Source of the DNA: Cloeon dipterum
Lineage: Eukaryota; Arthropoda; Insecta; Ephemeroptera; Baetidae
DNA: 64,000 nt
Reading direction: 5' to 3'
NCBI RefSeq assembly: GCF_949628265.1
Contig: NC_088790.1
Span: forward strand, 16,062,545-16,126,544
Shown: in pieces, positions 48,956 to 60,463 of the stretch
Layout: the number at the start of each line of letters is the position of its first letter
Position numbering within the stretch: the stretch's first letter is position 1
The notes under the pieces: model-generated
Seen by the model: only the letters and a program-made list of their open reading frames with translations
Told to the model about the DNA's origin: nothing
Database searches by the model: none
Program-made: the position numbers and the translations under genes

Positions 48956-51900
48956 AATTGTTATAGAAATTTGGCAAAATCTGAAATATAACTATGCCAT
49001 TCCGTCCTGATTATCGAACTTAACATTGCTCTTCACCTTGATGATCTTTACAGGCTGCAGTAGCCCTTAACTCGACTTTAATAGACTTATGAATCTGGAA
49101 GACCTCGACCAATCGATGAAGAAAAATGAGGAAATGATGATATTATTAATTTATTTTCATAGTGTTTAGGTAAGGTTGATGCTCAATTAATGATAAAAAT
49201 AAATAATGGCACAGAACAACAAGACTGTAATTTTGTGTCTTGCTCTGCCTAAAAAATTCATTATTGCACACTGTGAACACATTTTGCAGCAGCTGGCCCA
49301 GTTGGCGGTGGCTAACTAACTGAATCCGCGGCTGCAATTTTGCAAAATTAAAATGCAATAAATTTAATGGACCAATTATTAGAGATAAAAATGCAATTTT
49401 TTACATTTCGTTGCCCTTTGAAGATCCTTTTTAAGATGATTTCTATCCACTTAAACTCGGTAAAACTCTAGAATGATCATTCAGTCTCAACAGAATCATT
49501 TCATATTAATTTAAATTGCTCCGTACTTATTTTGTAAAATTTAAGGTGAAAATCCCAGTTTTGTCTTAAATTATCTCAACAAAATAGTTATATCTCTTCT
49601 ATATATAATTAAAAGAGGTAAAATATTTAAAAGTGAGCTCAATTTTGTTCATTGTATAGATTCATTATTTAACTTTTTCAATCAATTCCATCAGTAAAAG
49701 CAGACAAGAATCTTTTCATTCATAGTCAAATATATGCAACACAATTAAGGAGGACAGATGTTAAAAAAGATCAAATAAACTAAAAGAAAAATCGAGTCTG
49801 AAGCAGCCTTCTTTGTTAAAATTCATGGAAGTGGAATCGTTTTTATGTAAATTAATTTTTCCTGATCAAATAGAGGCTTAAAATGTTCATTTTTAGGCTG
49901 GCGCTTATTGTTAATGTGACAATTATACATGGTCGGCGCTTTTAATCAGAAATTTCCATTTGGCAGTGTCAAAGAGCGGCAATTGTGCGTTTCAGCGCGA
50001 ACTTTTCGCTCTGATGAATGATAATGGGCAGCATCATTCGTTCCGGAAGCGGCCGTGAAAGCAGGTATTTAACAAAGTGAAATCGATTCGGCGCTGCTAT
50101 ATGGGTGGTAGCAGCGAGACACAAGCTCGGCGCTCGGGCGTAATTTTTCCGCGGCAAAAATCGCCACGGACGAGAGCAACACACGAATTACCACCTCGAC
50201 TTTTTTATTGCGTTTGTGTAAATCAGGCCAGATAACGCGTGCCAAGCCGGCCAGCCAGAGGCGCCATGATAAATAAATGTTGTAGAGGGTGATACATTTT
50301 GGAATAATTCCGGCCCCACCGACCAGGTTTATTTCCACATCAGTCTGATTTCAGCAGGATTTGCGAAGTCTGGCATTTTTTCGGGGAAACAATTAAACTT
50401 TTTTTTTAAATGAATTTCAATTTGCCGTTGAAATATATCAATGAACGCAGAATAGATGCACTTCATAGGAGGCCATAATTTTTAATGAAACTTAAAACGT
50501 CCAGTGTATTTTTTTATAGATTTGAGCTAATTTATCAAAAATGGATAACCAGCGAAGTTCTGGTAAGGGGTGCCTCTTGGGGTTGATGAGGGCATGAAAT
50601 GGCCGAGGGCTTCGTGTCGTCCGGTGGCTTACCGAGGGCATTTTTTGGTTGTATATAATTATTCGTTACGCCGGGCACAGTAGAGATTATGCTGTAACTT
50701 GTATTAAAAAGTTAAATTTGAACCCCAGAAAAACAATTAACTGTTCCTTAAAATCAAATTTTCCAAATCGCCCATTTTCTGCCCTAATATCCCAAATACT
50801 GCATTGCCTAATTATTTCCTATCAAATCAACTCTTAAGATTTGTTGCCTCCAACATTCGGGAAAATTGTCTGTACAAAATAAACACAAAGCTTTAGTCAT
50901 CGAAATTCACTGCTGGTGTAAAACTTCTCTTTTTTAAGCATTTCAAGAACTTATCGCCATCGCAGAACTTCGCTGGCGATCAATCCTTAATTAATTAGCT
51001 CAGAGCTATAAAAATACATTATACAGTTTTAATATTATTTCATTAAAAACTATGCTCTCTTCTGAAGAACATCTGCGTTTATTGACATATTCCAACAGCA
51101 TCATAAAAACAATGAGTTTGCAACAAGAGAATTTTCGCCACAAACAATACGATCTGAGCTTTAGTACTTAATCGTCGGTGCCATGCCTCGCCTCAACAAT
51201 TCTGCCCACACTCTTTTGTTTTACGACTGGAAGTGCTGCGCGAAAAATCTGGCAGCGCAGTATTACGAGGAAGTCTAATTTGCTTTATTCATTTGGTCTG
51301 GCGCGTGGCGAATAACTCCCCGCAGCATGCACGTAATTGCCGGCGCACAGTGTGGAGCAAGGGCTTCTCAATTTTCTTTCTTATGTACACAAGGCGGCAA
51401 TTAGACTCCCAGGCTCTAATTGCCGGTTTGCCCGCGGTAATTAGCCGCCGGCGTATTTGCATGCCGAATCGGCCGCGCGTGGTGATGGATTCCGCGGAAC
51501 GAGCCGTCGAAAGCTGCCAAAATGGGAGTTTGGCGCTGGCCCGCGTCCAGTCAGGCCGATTTATGCGTATAAATAAAAGCGGAAAAGCGGCGGCACAAAT
51601 AATGAGCCGACACGACATAACTGCGCAGCCCCTATCAATCATTTCGCGGGTCAAAAAGCTGCCAAAAGCGGCCGTGATAAATCGGACCTCCCCAGTGAGA
51701 CCCACGCCCGCGTGTTTTCGGTGCAAACGCCACCGCAAAAACGAAAGCTTGTCCACATATTTCGTAAAACAAAACCACTCTGGCTAACGACCACATTCGT
51801 GCTCGTTCTTTTGATGCAAAAATTATGATTACTACTTTGATTCTTAAATTTACGCAGCTGACCATGGAAGTCTCAAGTCAAAAGCCAAATTAAGTCCAAA

Positions 51901-53339
51901 TTAAGATTTAAAATGCCACCTTTCACGGTTGCCTGAGGTTTAACTGCATATTCACCGCAATTTGACCCTCCGCGTGCTTAAAGGCGAGATTATGGGCACA
52001 CCAGGGCGTTTCCTGAGCGTTCTGGTGGCTTGCAAATGATCGAATTGCACAATTTATGTAAGCTGGTGACTTTGTGGTTCCAAAGGTATCTTACAAATCG
52101 AACCAATACAGATCCCGCCAGGCATCGGTTAGGTCATAGCACTGGGAATTGAAATTGAATGATACCCGATCGCTCAGCCAGGGCTAGATTTTTACGTATT
52201 TTTTCTGATGGAGGTGGAATACGGCACTGTTTTTGGCTCAACTTTAAAAAACTGTACAATATGCTAACCTCATGCCCAGCGTTGCCATTTTATTTCAAGG
52301 TTGCGTTGCCGTAATCCGCCCCATGATCTATACTTACTTCAGGGGTGACCCACGGCATGTTTCGCAGATCAAAATCAAACAATCGTATGCAATCTTATTT
52401 TTTCTCACTTTTCAACTGAACCTAATTTCATGACGGTATATTGACTGGTCGTTGGTCATTGGAGCCTCTCTCGTTACATGCTGGAAATGTAAAGGAAGTA
52501 GTGCTTGAATTTTGTGATACATGTGTGTACAAATCCAATTTGCACTCGAGCACAGTTGGAGGAGCGGCCGATGCCCCTGCGTTTTAACATGTGACGGCGT
52601 TTGCGTTGGACCGACGCACGGAGTGCATGTACAAGGGCAATAATAATGTTGTCATCCGCAGGGGCGGTGCGGGGGCAGGGGGTGGCAATGCCGATGCCGC
52701 CGCCGCCGCCACCACCACCACCGACGGAGGAGGAAATTGCGTTTGTGTGCTGGTGCTTGCGAATTAATGGCTCGCAATCGACACGCGCTTTCTCCCCGCT
52801 GCTGAAGTCGCGTAGGCGAAATTCATGTTTCCGCTGCGCCTCTGCAGATTGAAACTCATCAGGCCACGAATGAGATAATTTAAACCGTGTTCGCGCAGAC
52901 CAATCTCGACAGCCGGAATTCACTCTGCCAGAAGTCGAAATGGAACTCGGTATTTTGCTGCTCGCTTGCTCTCTCGCTCGTCTGCCTTTCGTTCAAATGA
53001 AGATTCGCTTTTAAATTTGTAATTCCAACCCTCTGCTTGATCAAGTTCCATTTAGTTCCGTTAATTACTTGGGTCGAGGAATTGAGACTGTCACCGAGTT
53101 TTGGTTTCAAGACAGAAGAATCCAAAAACTGTGCGTTTTATAGTTGTGGCGAAAATCTGATTTTGAAGCGTTTTTGGAACAAGCACTGGACAAAAGTACT
53201 GTGACGTCATCAGTGCTCAGGATGGCAAAGAAAAACGGACGTGTATCAATTTTAAAGTTAAGCAGTACACGCAGTACAGAAAAATTGTGAAATATCCGTT
53301 TCACCTTGACTTGGAATGCTCTCTAAGCATTGAGAACAG

Positions 53340-53465
53340 GCGAAATTTTCCCAGGTTGCGCCTCCAAAATGAGCATCATCTCGCAAATTTAAAATCAGGA
53401 TTTTCTCTCCAGAAGAGAAGTTTGCCTCATAATTCGCACACCGTTGGATATATTCCCAATGCATG
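53340..53465 (+). repeat. Dispersed ACCGTTGGAT repeat, copy 5
   Basis: Carries CCTCATAATTCGCACACCG then TTGGATAT; the core is at 53440-53449. CCTCATAATTCG is shared exactly with the copy at 2050-2200. Left and right limits are approximate. Confidence 0.5.
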
Positions 53466-56400
53466 TCTTTTTACCTTTTATCTTATAAAAGTAAAAAATA
53501 AACTAAATTGAAATTTGTTCTGTCAACTTAAGAATTGTTCTCCAGTTTGTTTTAATAACTTTTCATAGAAAATAGCATTAGTTTAATAAGTTCACAAAAA
53601 CTCTACGTAGCCAACGTGCAAAGCTATTTAATTTGCACCAACATGAAGCTGGTCTTAAAATTATCTCTCTTTTTTCCCTTCTATTAATCGCTTGTAAGAT
53701 TTCAAACGACTATCGTTAAATAAAGTACGTTATCTTCATTAAACTTTGTTATATTATTTTTAAACACTCGTCTCTTCGCACTTTGCCGCATAAAAATTAC
53801 GCCTGTGCGAAGCTAACGTTTTAATTTAGTACACTACTGCGTTTCAGCAAAAATATTTAATTATACATAACTCAAGCAAGTTATTACAGCATTTTTATAA
53901 CTGTCAACATCATAACCTCATTATATACCGAAATTTTTATAAGCTCAAATTCTTAGGAGAAACAGGCTTTTTGATATACACGGGATTGCCTCTGCAGAGT
54001 AGTAATAAAGGAGTCGAGTTTTTAACCAACAGAACTCGGTGTTAATATCGCACAAAAGAACAATTTCTTCCAGACGATTGTGTAATAAGGGAAACGCTAG
54101 CGAGAGGGGAGCGCCAGCAGCCACAAACACTCGCACAAGCGTGACAAATATCCTCAGCCACTCGGCCTGCTGTCTGTTATTTTCTGCCTTTCCTCGCCGC
54201 ACCCTGCCAGAACGCGGCTTTTCGACTTGAGAGGCTCGCGTGTGTGTGTTTCAAGGGCTTGTTTGCGATTTTATCACGATCGCTGTAATCAGCTTTTCGC
54301 GGCGCTACGAACCGAGGTTGCTCCGCTTTGTTGTCTCTAATTTAAAGCTGCACTGGAAATTTTTCCCATCTCTTTTCATCGGAACTTTTTCTATCGCCTT
54401 TATAAAATGATCAGGCTATTTTAGTATAAAGGACGAACTTAAGCCGCTTAAACTAGGTAAAAAAGGTTTTAAAATCATTTATGGAAAAATTACGCAGCTT
54501 GTTTGCACGCATCATAATGATTTATTTTTAGAGAAAAGAAATGAGTAGCACTGCACCATTCTTGCAGTTCGCAGATTTTTATAAAAATTAAATCACTTAA
54601 TTTGTTTACTTCTTGAGAAAACTATAATACAATTTCATCTCATTTTGAAAAGCATCGTTGGGAGCAATTAATTTGCTAAAAATTGTTTAGTATAATCTTC
54701 GTTGATTTTTAAATAACGTGCGTATATATTCTTCAGAATTTGATGAGTAAAATTTTCCCCTGCGGCTTTGAGGAAAGGTAGGTCTTTTGAACGGACCCTG
54801 GCTAATTTTGCATTGCAGCCGGAATGAGAAGCCGAGTTTTTAATTGAATTTTAATTTCATTTCACGTTTTCCTCTCTGCTAGTGGGGCTGAAAGTTTTCC
54901 TTCGAGAAATAATACCATCCGCAATTTTCCGTTTTAAAAAAGAAGAAGAGTCCTCCGGCCGCGCACGAGAGAGAAAAAAGTTTGCAGCCCTATCAAACGG
55001 CGGGCGGAGAGATTTTTCCATCTTATCATTTTACAAGAAAGTGAGAGAGAAGGAAAGAGAGTTATTTAAAAAGTTTTAAGAGAAAACGGCTGCTTCCTGG
55101 CAATTTAAGAGGGCGGAATAGACAAATTCGGAGCTGCTGAGACAGTCCTTGCTTTTCATTTCGCCGGACGGATTAGCAGCTTACTTACTTTTGCTGCTCT
55201 TGGCCGGTCGTCCTGTACAACGTTGTTACTGCATATACTCTCTCGCTCTTTATTTTTTGCCAATCGAGCGTTCACAGCTGCCGCCGTCTGCAGCTCAATT
55301 ATTTATGCAAAAGGCTGCGCGAAGACGTCTTTCTCGCTCTTGCGGCTGACACTCGCATTCCACTTACGGCTGGATTTTCAATCTATCCTCACGGCGGGAT
55401 TCCTCTTTCAATCTGCTGCTTCATCTCTCCCTTTGTATATTATTATCTAGAAAAGATGGAACAGTGTGATTTTATTTAAATGTGCAAAATTTTATAGAAT
55501 TGAATGTAGCATGCGAAAATCATTCTGGAAAGAAGGAAAATTTGTTAGTGGACACTGATCTTGAATTAAATAAAATTTACTTCTTTGATTCACATGAAAA
55601 TAATATTAATTTTTTCGGAATATTAAATTTAATAAAAAAAAACTAGAGCGGAATTCTGGCATATGTTTACTCCAAAATATTTCCCTTTCGGCCAGCTGAC
55701 GGCCAATAAAATTTTACGGTTGGCTTTTAATGATTTGAATGCCAGCCTCATTGGCGCCATATTTAACACTCGCTTTGTTCACATTTGATGGCAAAACAAT
55801 CGTATTGTGTGTGCCCCTCTCGCACTTGGCTGCTCGTGCATCGAACCAGCAATAATCACAGGGGTAAAAAAAACTAAGCCGATGATCCACGTTGTGTTCC
55901 GTGCAACGCTGGCGGGCGGAGAACAAAAGTTTGCGGCGTCGGGTTTGATTGAAAGGGCCTCATTTCAATCAACACGCTAACCAGCTTGTGCGCTGCTTTA
56001 ATTAATTTCATTTGCGCCCCGCACGCGGAAAAACGGACAGATTCGCGTGTTGCTCGCCTAATTGAATTCTATTGATCAGCAGTAGCTCTCGGTCCGCTCC
56101 TCTTTAGTGCATTTGCTTCCTTCTTCGCAACCTGTGAGCCGAGAAGAATAGAGAGCGCGACGCACGAAATGCCGCTGAGGTTTAAGTAGACGGGAATATA
56201 GTCGCGTGGAAAAACAGCACCGGTGGAATTCTCAGATATTCGGGTTTTCGGTGTTATTTTTTATATTTTACTTTTTTACAACAACAAAAGTGGCCTGGAT
56301 GATCAAAGAATTCATTTGCAGGTTCATAACTGTTTCAAATCTCCAAAATCAGGTTGGTTTATGCAAGAATTGATACTATTAATTTCAAAAACTTTATCGA

Positions 56401-57120
56401 GATCTATCCAACGGTGCATGACACTCTTAGGGGAAACTGATAGTTATATATAATTCCATATATGAAATCAAATAAATTTTAATTAGGGAAGCAGCACGCC
56501 TACTTTGCAGCTACATTTCTCATACAATTTACCTTTCTACCTTGGTGAATTTTGGCTTAATTTGAATCCTTCTATATATTTTTTATCTAGAATTTTAAGT
56601 AGAAATAATTCAGAACACAGGAAAATGCACGAAACTTACAAAATATTTCAATAATTCTCTTCGAACTCTAAGATTTATTTCTATAATGCCGATTCATACT
56701 TCCTTTATTTGCATTCTTGTGTATAACGATTTAATTGCAAGTTCATGCTCTAAAAATAATTCATTTTACCATTAATTTTCCAGTCTAGACTTCACAGTCT
56801 GGAGCTAATTATACCAACTGTTTGCATGGACGCTCTAAAAGAATTTTGTGAATGAATAATTATTTATAAAAGACGACCAGAACTGAGCAATAGAGTGGCG
56901 TTGCTTTTGACGAGCGCCCGAAGGGGTTGCTTTCGCACAGAACGACCTGCTGTGTGTGTTTTCACATTATTCGCGGAGACAAAGTGAGTGCGCGCGGCGA
57001 TAAATCCGCTTGTCATTGCTCTCAACTCAACACACGCGCTCGCACACACAAAACGCGCGCCTTTGAAACGGAGCTCTCAATTTCGTGTGCGTTTGTCGCT
57101 CTGCTAATAGCCTCGTTTCG

Positions 57121-57138
57121 CCCCCCCCCCCCCCCCCC
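57121..57138. repeat. Poly-C run (18 C)
   Basis: An uninterrupted run of 18 C within a GC-rich island. On the minus strand it is poly-G and so could form quadruplex structures and is prone to length variation. Confidence 0.95.
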
Positions 57139-57391
57139 GCGCCCCGTCGAGCGCGCCAAAATTTGGTGCACTTGGCACAAAGGCGTCGCGCCTCTGAGAG
57201 CAGCTAGAGAACAATAACCCAAGTGTGCCTACCGACTCTACTCAGGGCGCGAGAGCGAGAGAGAGAAAGCAAACTTTGGAACTCGGATCTGTAAAAACCA
57301 CACCGCATTATATGTATAAACTGAGCTGCAGAAACTAATTCGGCCTGAGTGCGAAACGAGAACCGTATTGAGAAGTTGCTCTCTGCAACTA

Positions 57392-58378
57392 GTGCTTTGC
57401 GCGGGTACAAATTTTCAACCCAAACCCGCACCGAACCCGCTTATTTCGTACCGCACCCAAACCGCACCCATATCTTTTTTCAAAATTTGAACCCGCAACC
57501 GCACAAAACCGCACTACGCCAACCCGCACCCGCAATCCGCCATATTGGATTTGCAAAATCTGGACCCGCACCCGCGGGTTTGGTGCGGGTTTTGCGGGTT
57601 CAACCCTCAAACCCGCGACCCGCGTAAAACAGTTGAGAAAACCCCGACTTTCCAATTTTTGCGGTTTTGGGGGCGTTCAAAGGTCAAAATCTGGGAATTT
57701 TTGATTAATTCGCAACTTTTCTCAGGGTAGTCCTAGAACAAAAATTAAAAAACCCCGTAAACTCGTCTCAACAAGGCAAACAACTTTTACATTGACCTCA
57801 AAGTGGTAGGTCAAAGGTCAAGGTCACAAAAATTAATTTTTGAAATTTAAACTCAAATTTGAAAATAAATAAAATATATTGAAAATTTTCAAATTTTTTC
57901 GAAGCCATTTTGTAGAACACAAAAAAAATAAGTTAAAAACGTTAAAATTGAGAGTGGCGATTTTCCTCATTTTTTTTTTTAAATAAAAAATGAAAACTTC
58001 GAAAGCCCTTGTTTTTCGAGGTTGGTTAAAAACGATGGTTGACCAAATCTCGACTTCTAATCATCCGAATTTCAAAAACCACATATCGTAGACTCCTATC
58101 GACATCTCTAAGTGCACTAAAGGGGTATAATTCGATTTTATATTTTTTTTTAAATTAAGACGAGATTTTTAGTGCAGAATTCGAGATTTGGAGCTCATCA
58201 AGCATTTTATTGCACCCTTGTCTCGATAAAAAAACTTTGTGCACCCGAATCATGGGTTGTGGTTGTGGTGGTCCTATTTACAAAAAAAAATAAGTTCCGT
58301 TTGAAAGTCTTGAAGTGAACTAAGTAATTGAATGGATTTGAAGAAAACAATCACTCGTTAACATCATGATATGGTGTT
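57392..58378 (+). repeat. Left arm of fold-back element
   Basis: Starts with the ACCCGCA-rich terminal block (to about 57625), followed by AT-rich DNA including TGACCTTTGAAC-like and GACCTTGACC-type motifs. It ends at ATATGGTGTT next to the unpaired centre. Confidence 0.85.
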
Positions 58379-59206
58379 GAAACAAACGAAAAAATTCTAA
58401 ATTTCAAGTTATTGAGGGGGTTAAAAAGGGGTTAGGGGTTGGTGGTTCTCGTACCCCTTTAGTGCACTTAGAGACGTCAAGAGGAGTCTAACGGTATGCG
58501 GTTTTTAAAATTCGGATGATTAGAAGTCAAGATTTGGCCAATCATCGTTTTTTACCAACCTCGAAAAACAAGGGGTTTTCGAAGTTTTCAGTTTTTTTAA
58601 AAAAAAATATGAGGAAAAACACCATTCAAAATGTTAACGTTGTTAACTTAATTTTTCTTGCTCTACAAAATGACTATGTAATTTTTTTTCTTAATATTCA
58701 TTTTCAAGTTTGAATAAAATCAAAAAATTAATTTTTGTGACCTTGACCTTTGACCTACCACTTTGAAGTCAATATAAAAGTTGATTGCCTTGTTAAGACG
58801 AGTTTACGATTTTTTTAATTTTTGTTCTAGGACCACCCTGAGCAAAGTTATGAAGTACTCAAAATTCCCATATTTTGACCTTTGAACGCCCGCAAACCCC
58901 GCAAAAATTGGAAAGTCGGGGTTTTTTCAACTGTTTTTTCGGTCAATTAGGGCAAAGTTAACGCAAAAAAATTTCATCAAAATCCAATGACCCCTGGACA
59001 ACAATTTGTTGAGTTCAGAGATTGTGGCTCAATTACAAAAAAGTTGCGGGTTTGCCGAGTCAACCCGCACCCGCACCAACCCGCACTACGCCAACCCGCA
59101 CCCGCAATCCGCCATATTGGATTTGCAAAATCTCGACCCGCACCCGCGGGTTTGGTGCGGGTTTTGCGGGTTCAACCCTCAAACCCGCGACCCGCGCAAA
59201 GCACTA
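58379..59206. repeat. Centre of fold-back element: nested family remnant
   Basis: This loop is not unique DNA. From about 58455 to 58937 it is a diverged copy of the right-arm sequence at 59460-59957 in the same direction. From about 59068 to 59204 it repeats the ACCCGCA-rich terminal block in left-arm orientation and closes with a terminus-like ACCCGCGCAAAGCAC followed by TA. It looks like an older, shorter family member inside or between the two young arms. Confidence 0.7.
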
Positions 59207-60192
59207 AACACCATATCATGATGTTAACGAGTGATTGTTTTCTTCAAATCCATTCAATTACTTAGTTCACTTCAAGACTTTCAAACGGAACTTATTTTTT
59301 TTTGTAAATAGGACCACCACAACCACAACCCATGATTCGGGTGCACAAAGTTTTTTTATCGAGACAAGGGTGCAATAAAATGCTTGATGAGCTCCAAATC
59401 TCGAATTCTGCACTAAAAATCTCGTCTTAATTTAAAAAAAAATATAAAATCGAATTATACCCCTTTAGTGCACTTAGAGATGTCGATAGGAGTCTACGAT
59501 ATGTGGTTTTTGAAATTCGGATGATTAGAAGTCGAGATTTGGTCAACCATCGTTTTTAACCAACCTCGAAAAACAAGGGCTTTCGAAGTTTTCATTTTTT
59601 ATTTAAAAAAAAAATGAGGAAAATCGCCACTCTCAATTTTAACGTTTTTAACTTATTTTTTTTGTGTTCTACAAAATGGCTTCGAAAAAATTTGAAAATT
59701 TTCAATATATTTTATTTATTTTCAAATTTGAGTTTAAATTTCAAAAATTAATTTTTGTGACCTTGACCTTTGACCTACCACTTTGAGGTCAATGTAAAAG
59801 TTGTTTGCCTTGTTGAGACGAGTTTACGGGGTTTTTTAATTTTTGTTCTAGGACTACCCTGAGAAAAGTTGCGAATTAATCAAAAATTCCCAGATTTTGA
59901 CCTTTGAACGCCCCCAAAACCGCAAAAATTGGAAAGTCGGGGTTTTCTCAACTGTTTTACGCGGGTCGCGGGTTTGAGGGTTGAACCCGCAAAACCCGCA
60001 CCAAACCCGCGGGTGCGGGTCCAGATTTTGCAAATCCAATATGGCGGATTGCGGGTGCGGGTTGGCGTAGTGCGGTTTTGTGCGGTTGCGGGTTCAAATT
60101 TTGAAAAAAGATATGGGTGCGGTTTGGGTGCGGTACGAAATAAGCGGGTTCGGTGCGGGTTTGGGTTGAAAATTTGTACCCGCGCAAAGCAC
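59207..60192 (-). repeat. Right arm of fold-back element
   Basis: Reverse complement of the left arm. It ends ACCCGCGCAAAGCAC, followed by TA at 60193-60194. Confidence 0.85.
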
Positions 60193-60282
60193 TATTGCGC
60201 ACTAGATTCTTAGTAAAACAAAGATATGGTAAATTTTTCTTTAGAAAAATCCCATATTATCAGAAAGAAGAAAGAATACATA

Positions 60283-60463
60283 CACTGCAAGTCAGGAGTG
60301 AGGAAACATCACTGCACTGCAGTGAGAAAATCTCACCCCGCCGCATGTCACTGCTGCGCGGTGCGATAAACTCACCTTTGACACCTTAGGTATAGTGACA
60401 TACGGCGTGCTGAGATTTTCTCACCGCAGCTCAGTGACATTTTCTTACCCCTGACTTGCAGTG
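60283..60463. mobile_element. 181-base palindromic MITE
   Basis: Terminal inverted repeats CACTGCAAGTCAGG (60283-60296) and its exact complement (60450-60463) are flanked by TA on both sides. The similarity continues inward, so nearly the whole element folds into one long hairpin, with repeated TGAGAAAATCTCA-type blocks. It lies about 90 bases right of the fold-back element but shares no termini with it. It is noncoding. Confidence 0.85.

Larger units (their letters stand above)
47901..57389. other. Gene-poor region with GC-richer islands
   Basis: No supported exon. GC-richer islands lie at about 47940-48420, 49960-50330, 51190-51800, 52540-52990, 54060-54330, 54880-55400, 55690-56180 and 56880-57300. 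The 184-codon plus frame at 51233-51787 overlaps a 155-codon minus frame and has no domain I know. Copies of the dispersed repeat occur at 48800-48955, 53340-53465 and around 56406-56415 (minus). CCG/CCA repeats lie at about 52692-52725 and an 18-base C run at 57121-57138. Confidence 0.55.
57392..60192. mobile_element. 2.8 kb fold-back DNA element with ~1 kb inverted arms
   Basis: The left arm (57392-58378) and right arm (59207-60192) are reverse complements that look almost identical; paired positions sum to 117584 over most of the arm, with a single-base slip by the inner end. Outer termini read GTGCTTTGCGCGGGT and its complement, flanked on both sides by TA, which suggests a TA target duplication as in Tc1/mariner-type elements. 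The outer ~230 bases of each arm are dense in ACCCGCA repeats. No transposase frame is visible; the short frames inside are repeat translations. It is probably a non-autonomous, recently formed element. Assignment to a superfamily is tentative. Confidence 0.85.

Noticed and set aside
52320..52380. Possible small minus-strand exon reading FDLRNMPWVTPE followed by GTAAGT
   Set aside because: It looks exon-like, but no partner exon or acceptor in phase could be found and the peptide matches no family I recognise.
57349..60213. Frames translated from the fold-back arms (Pro/Arg/His-rich)
   Set aside because: They are translations of ACCCGCA repeats and occur identically in inverted copies. They are not transposase.
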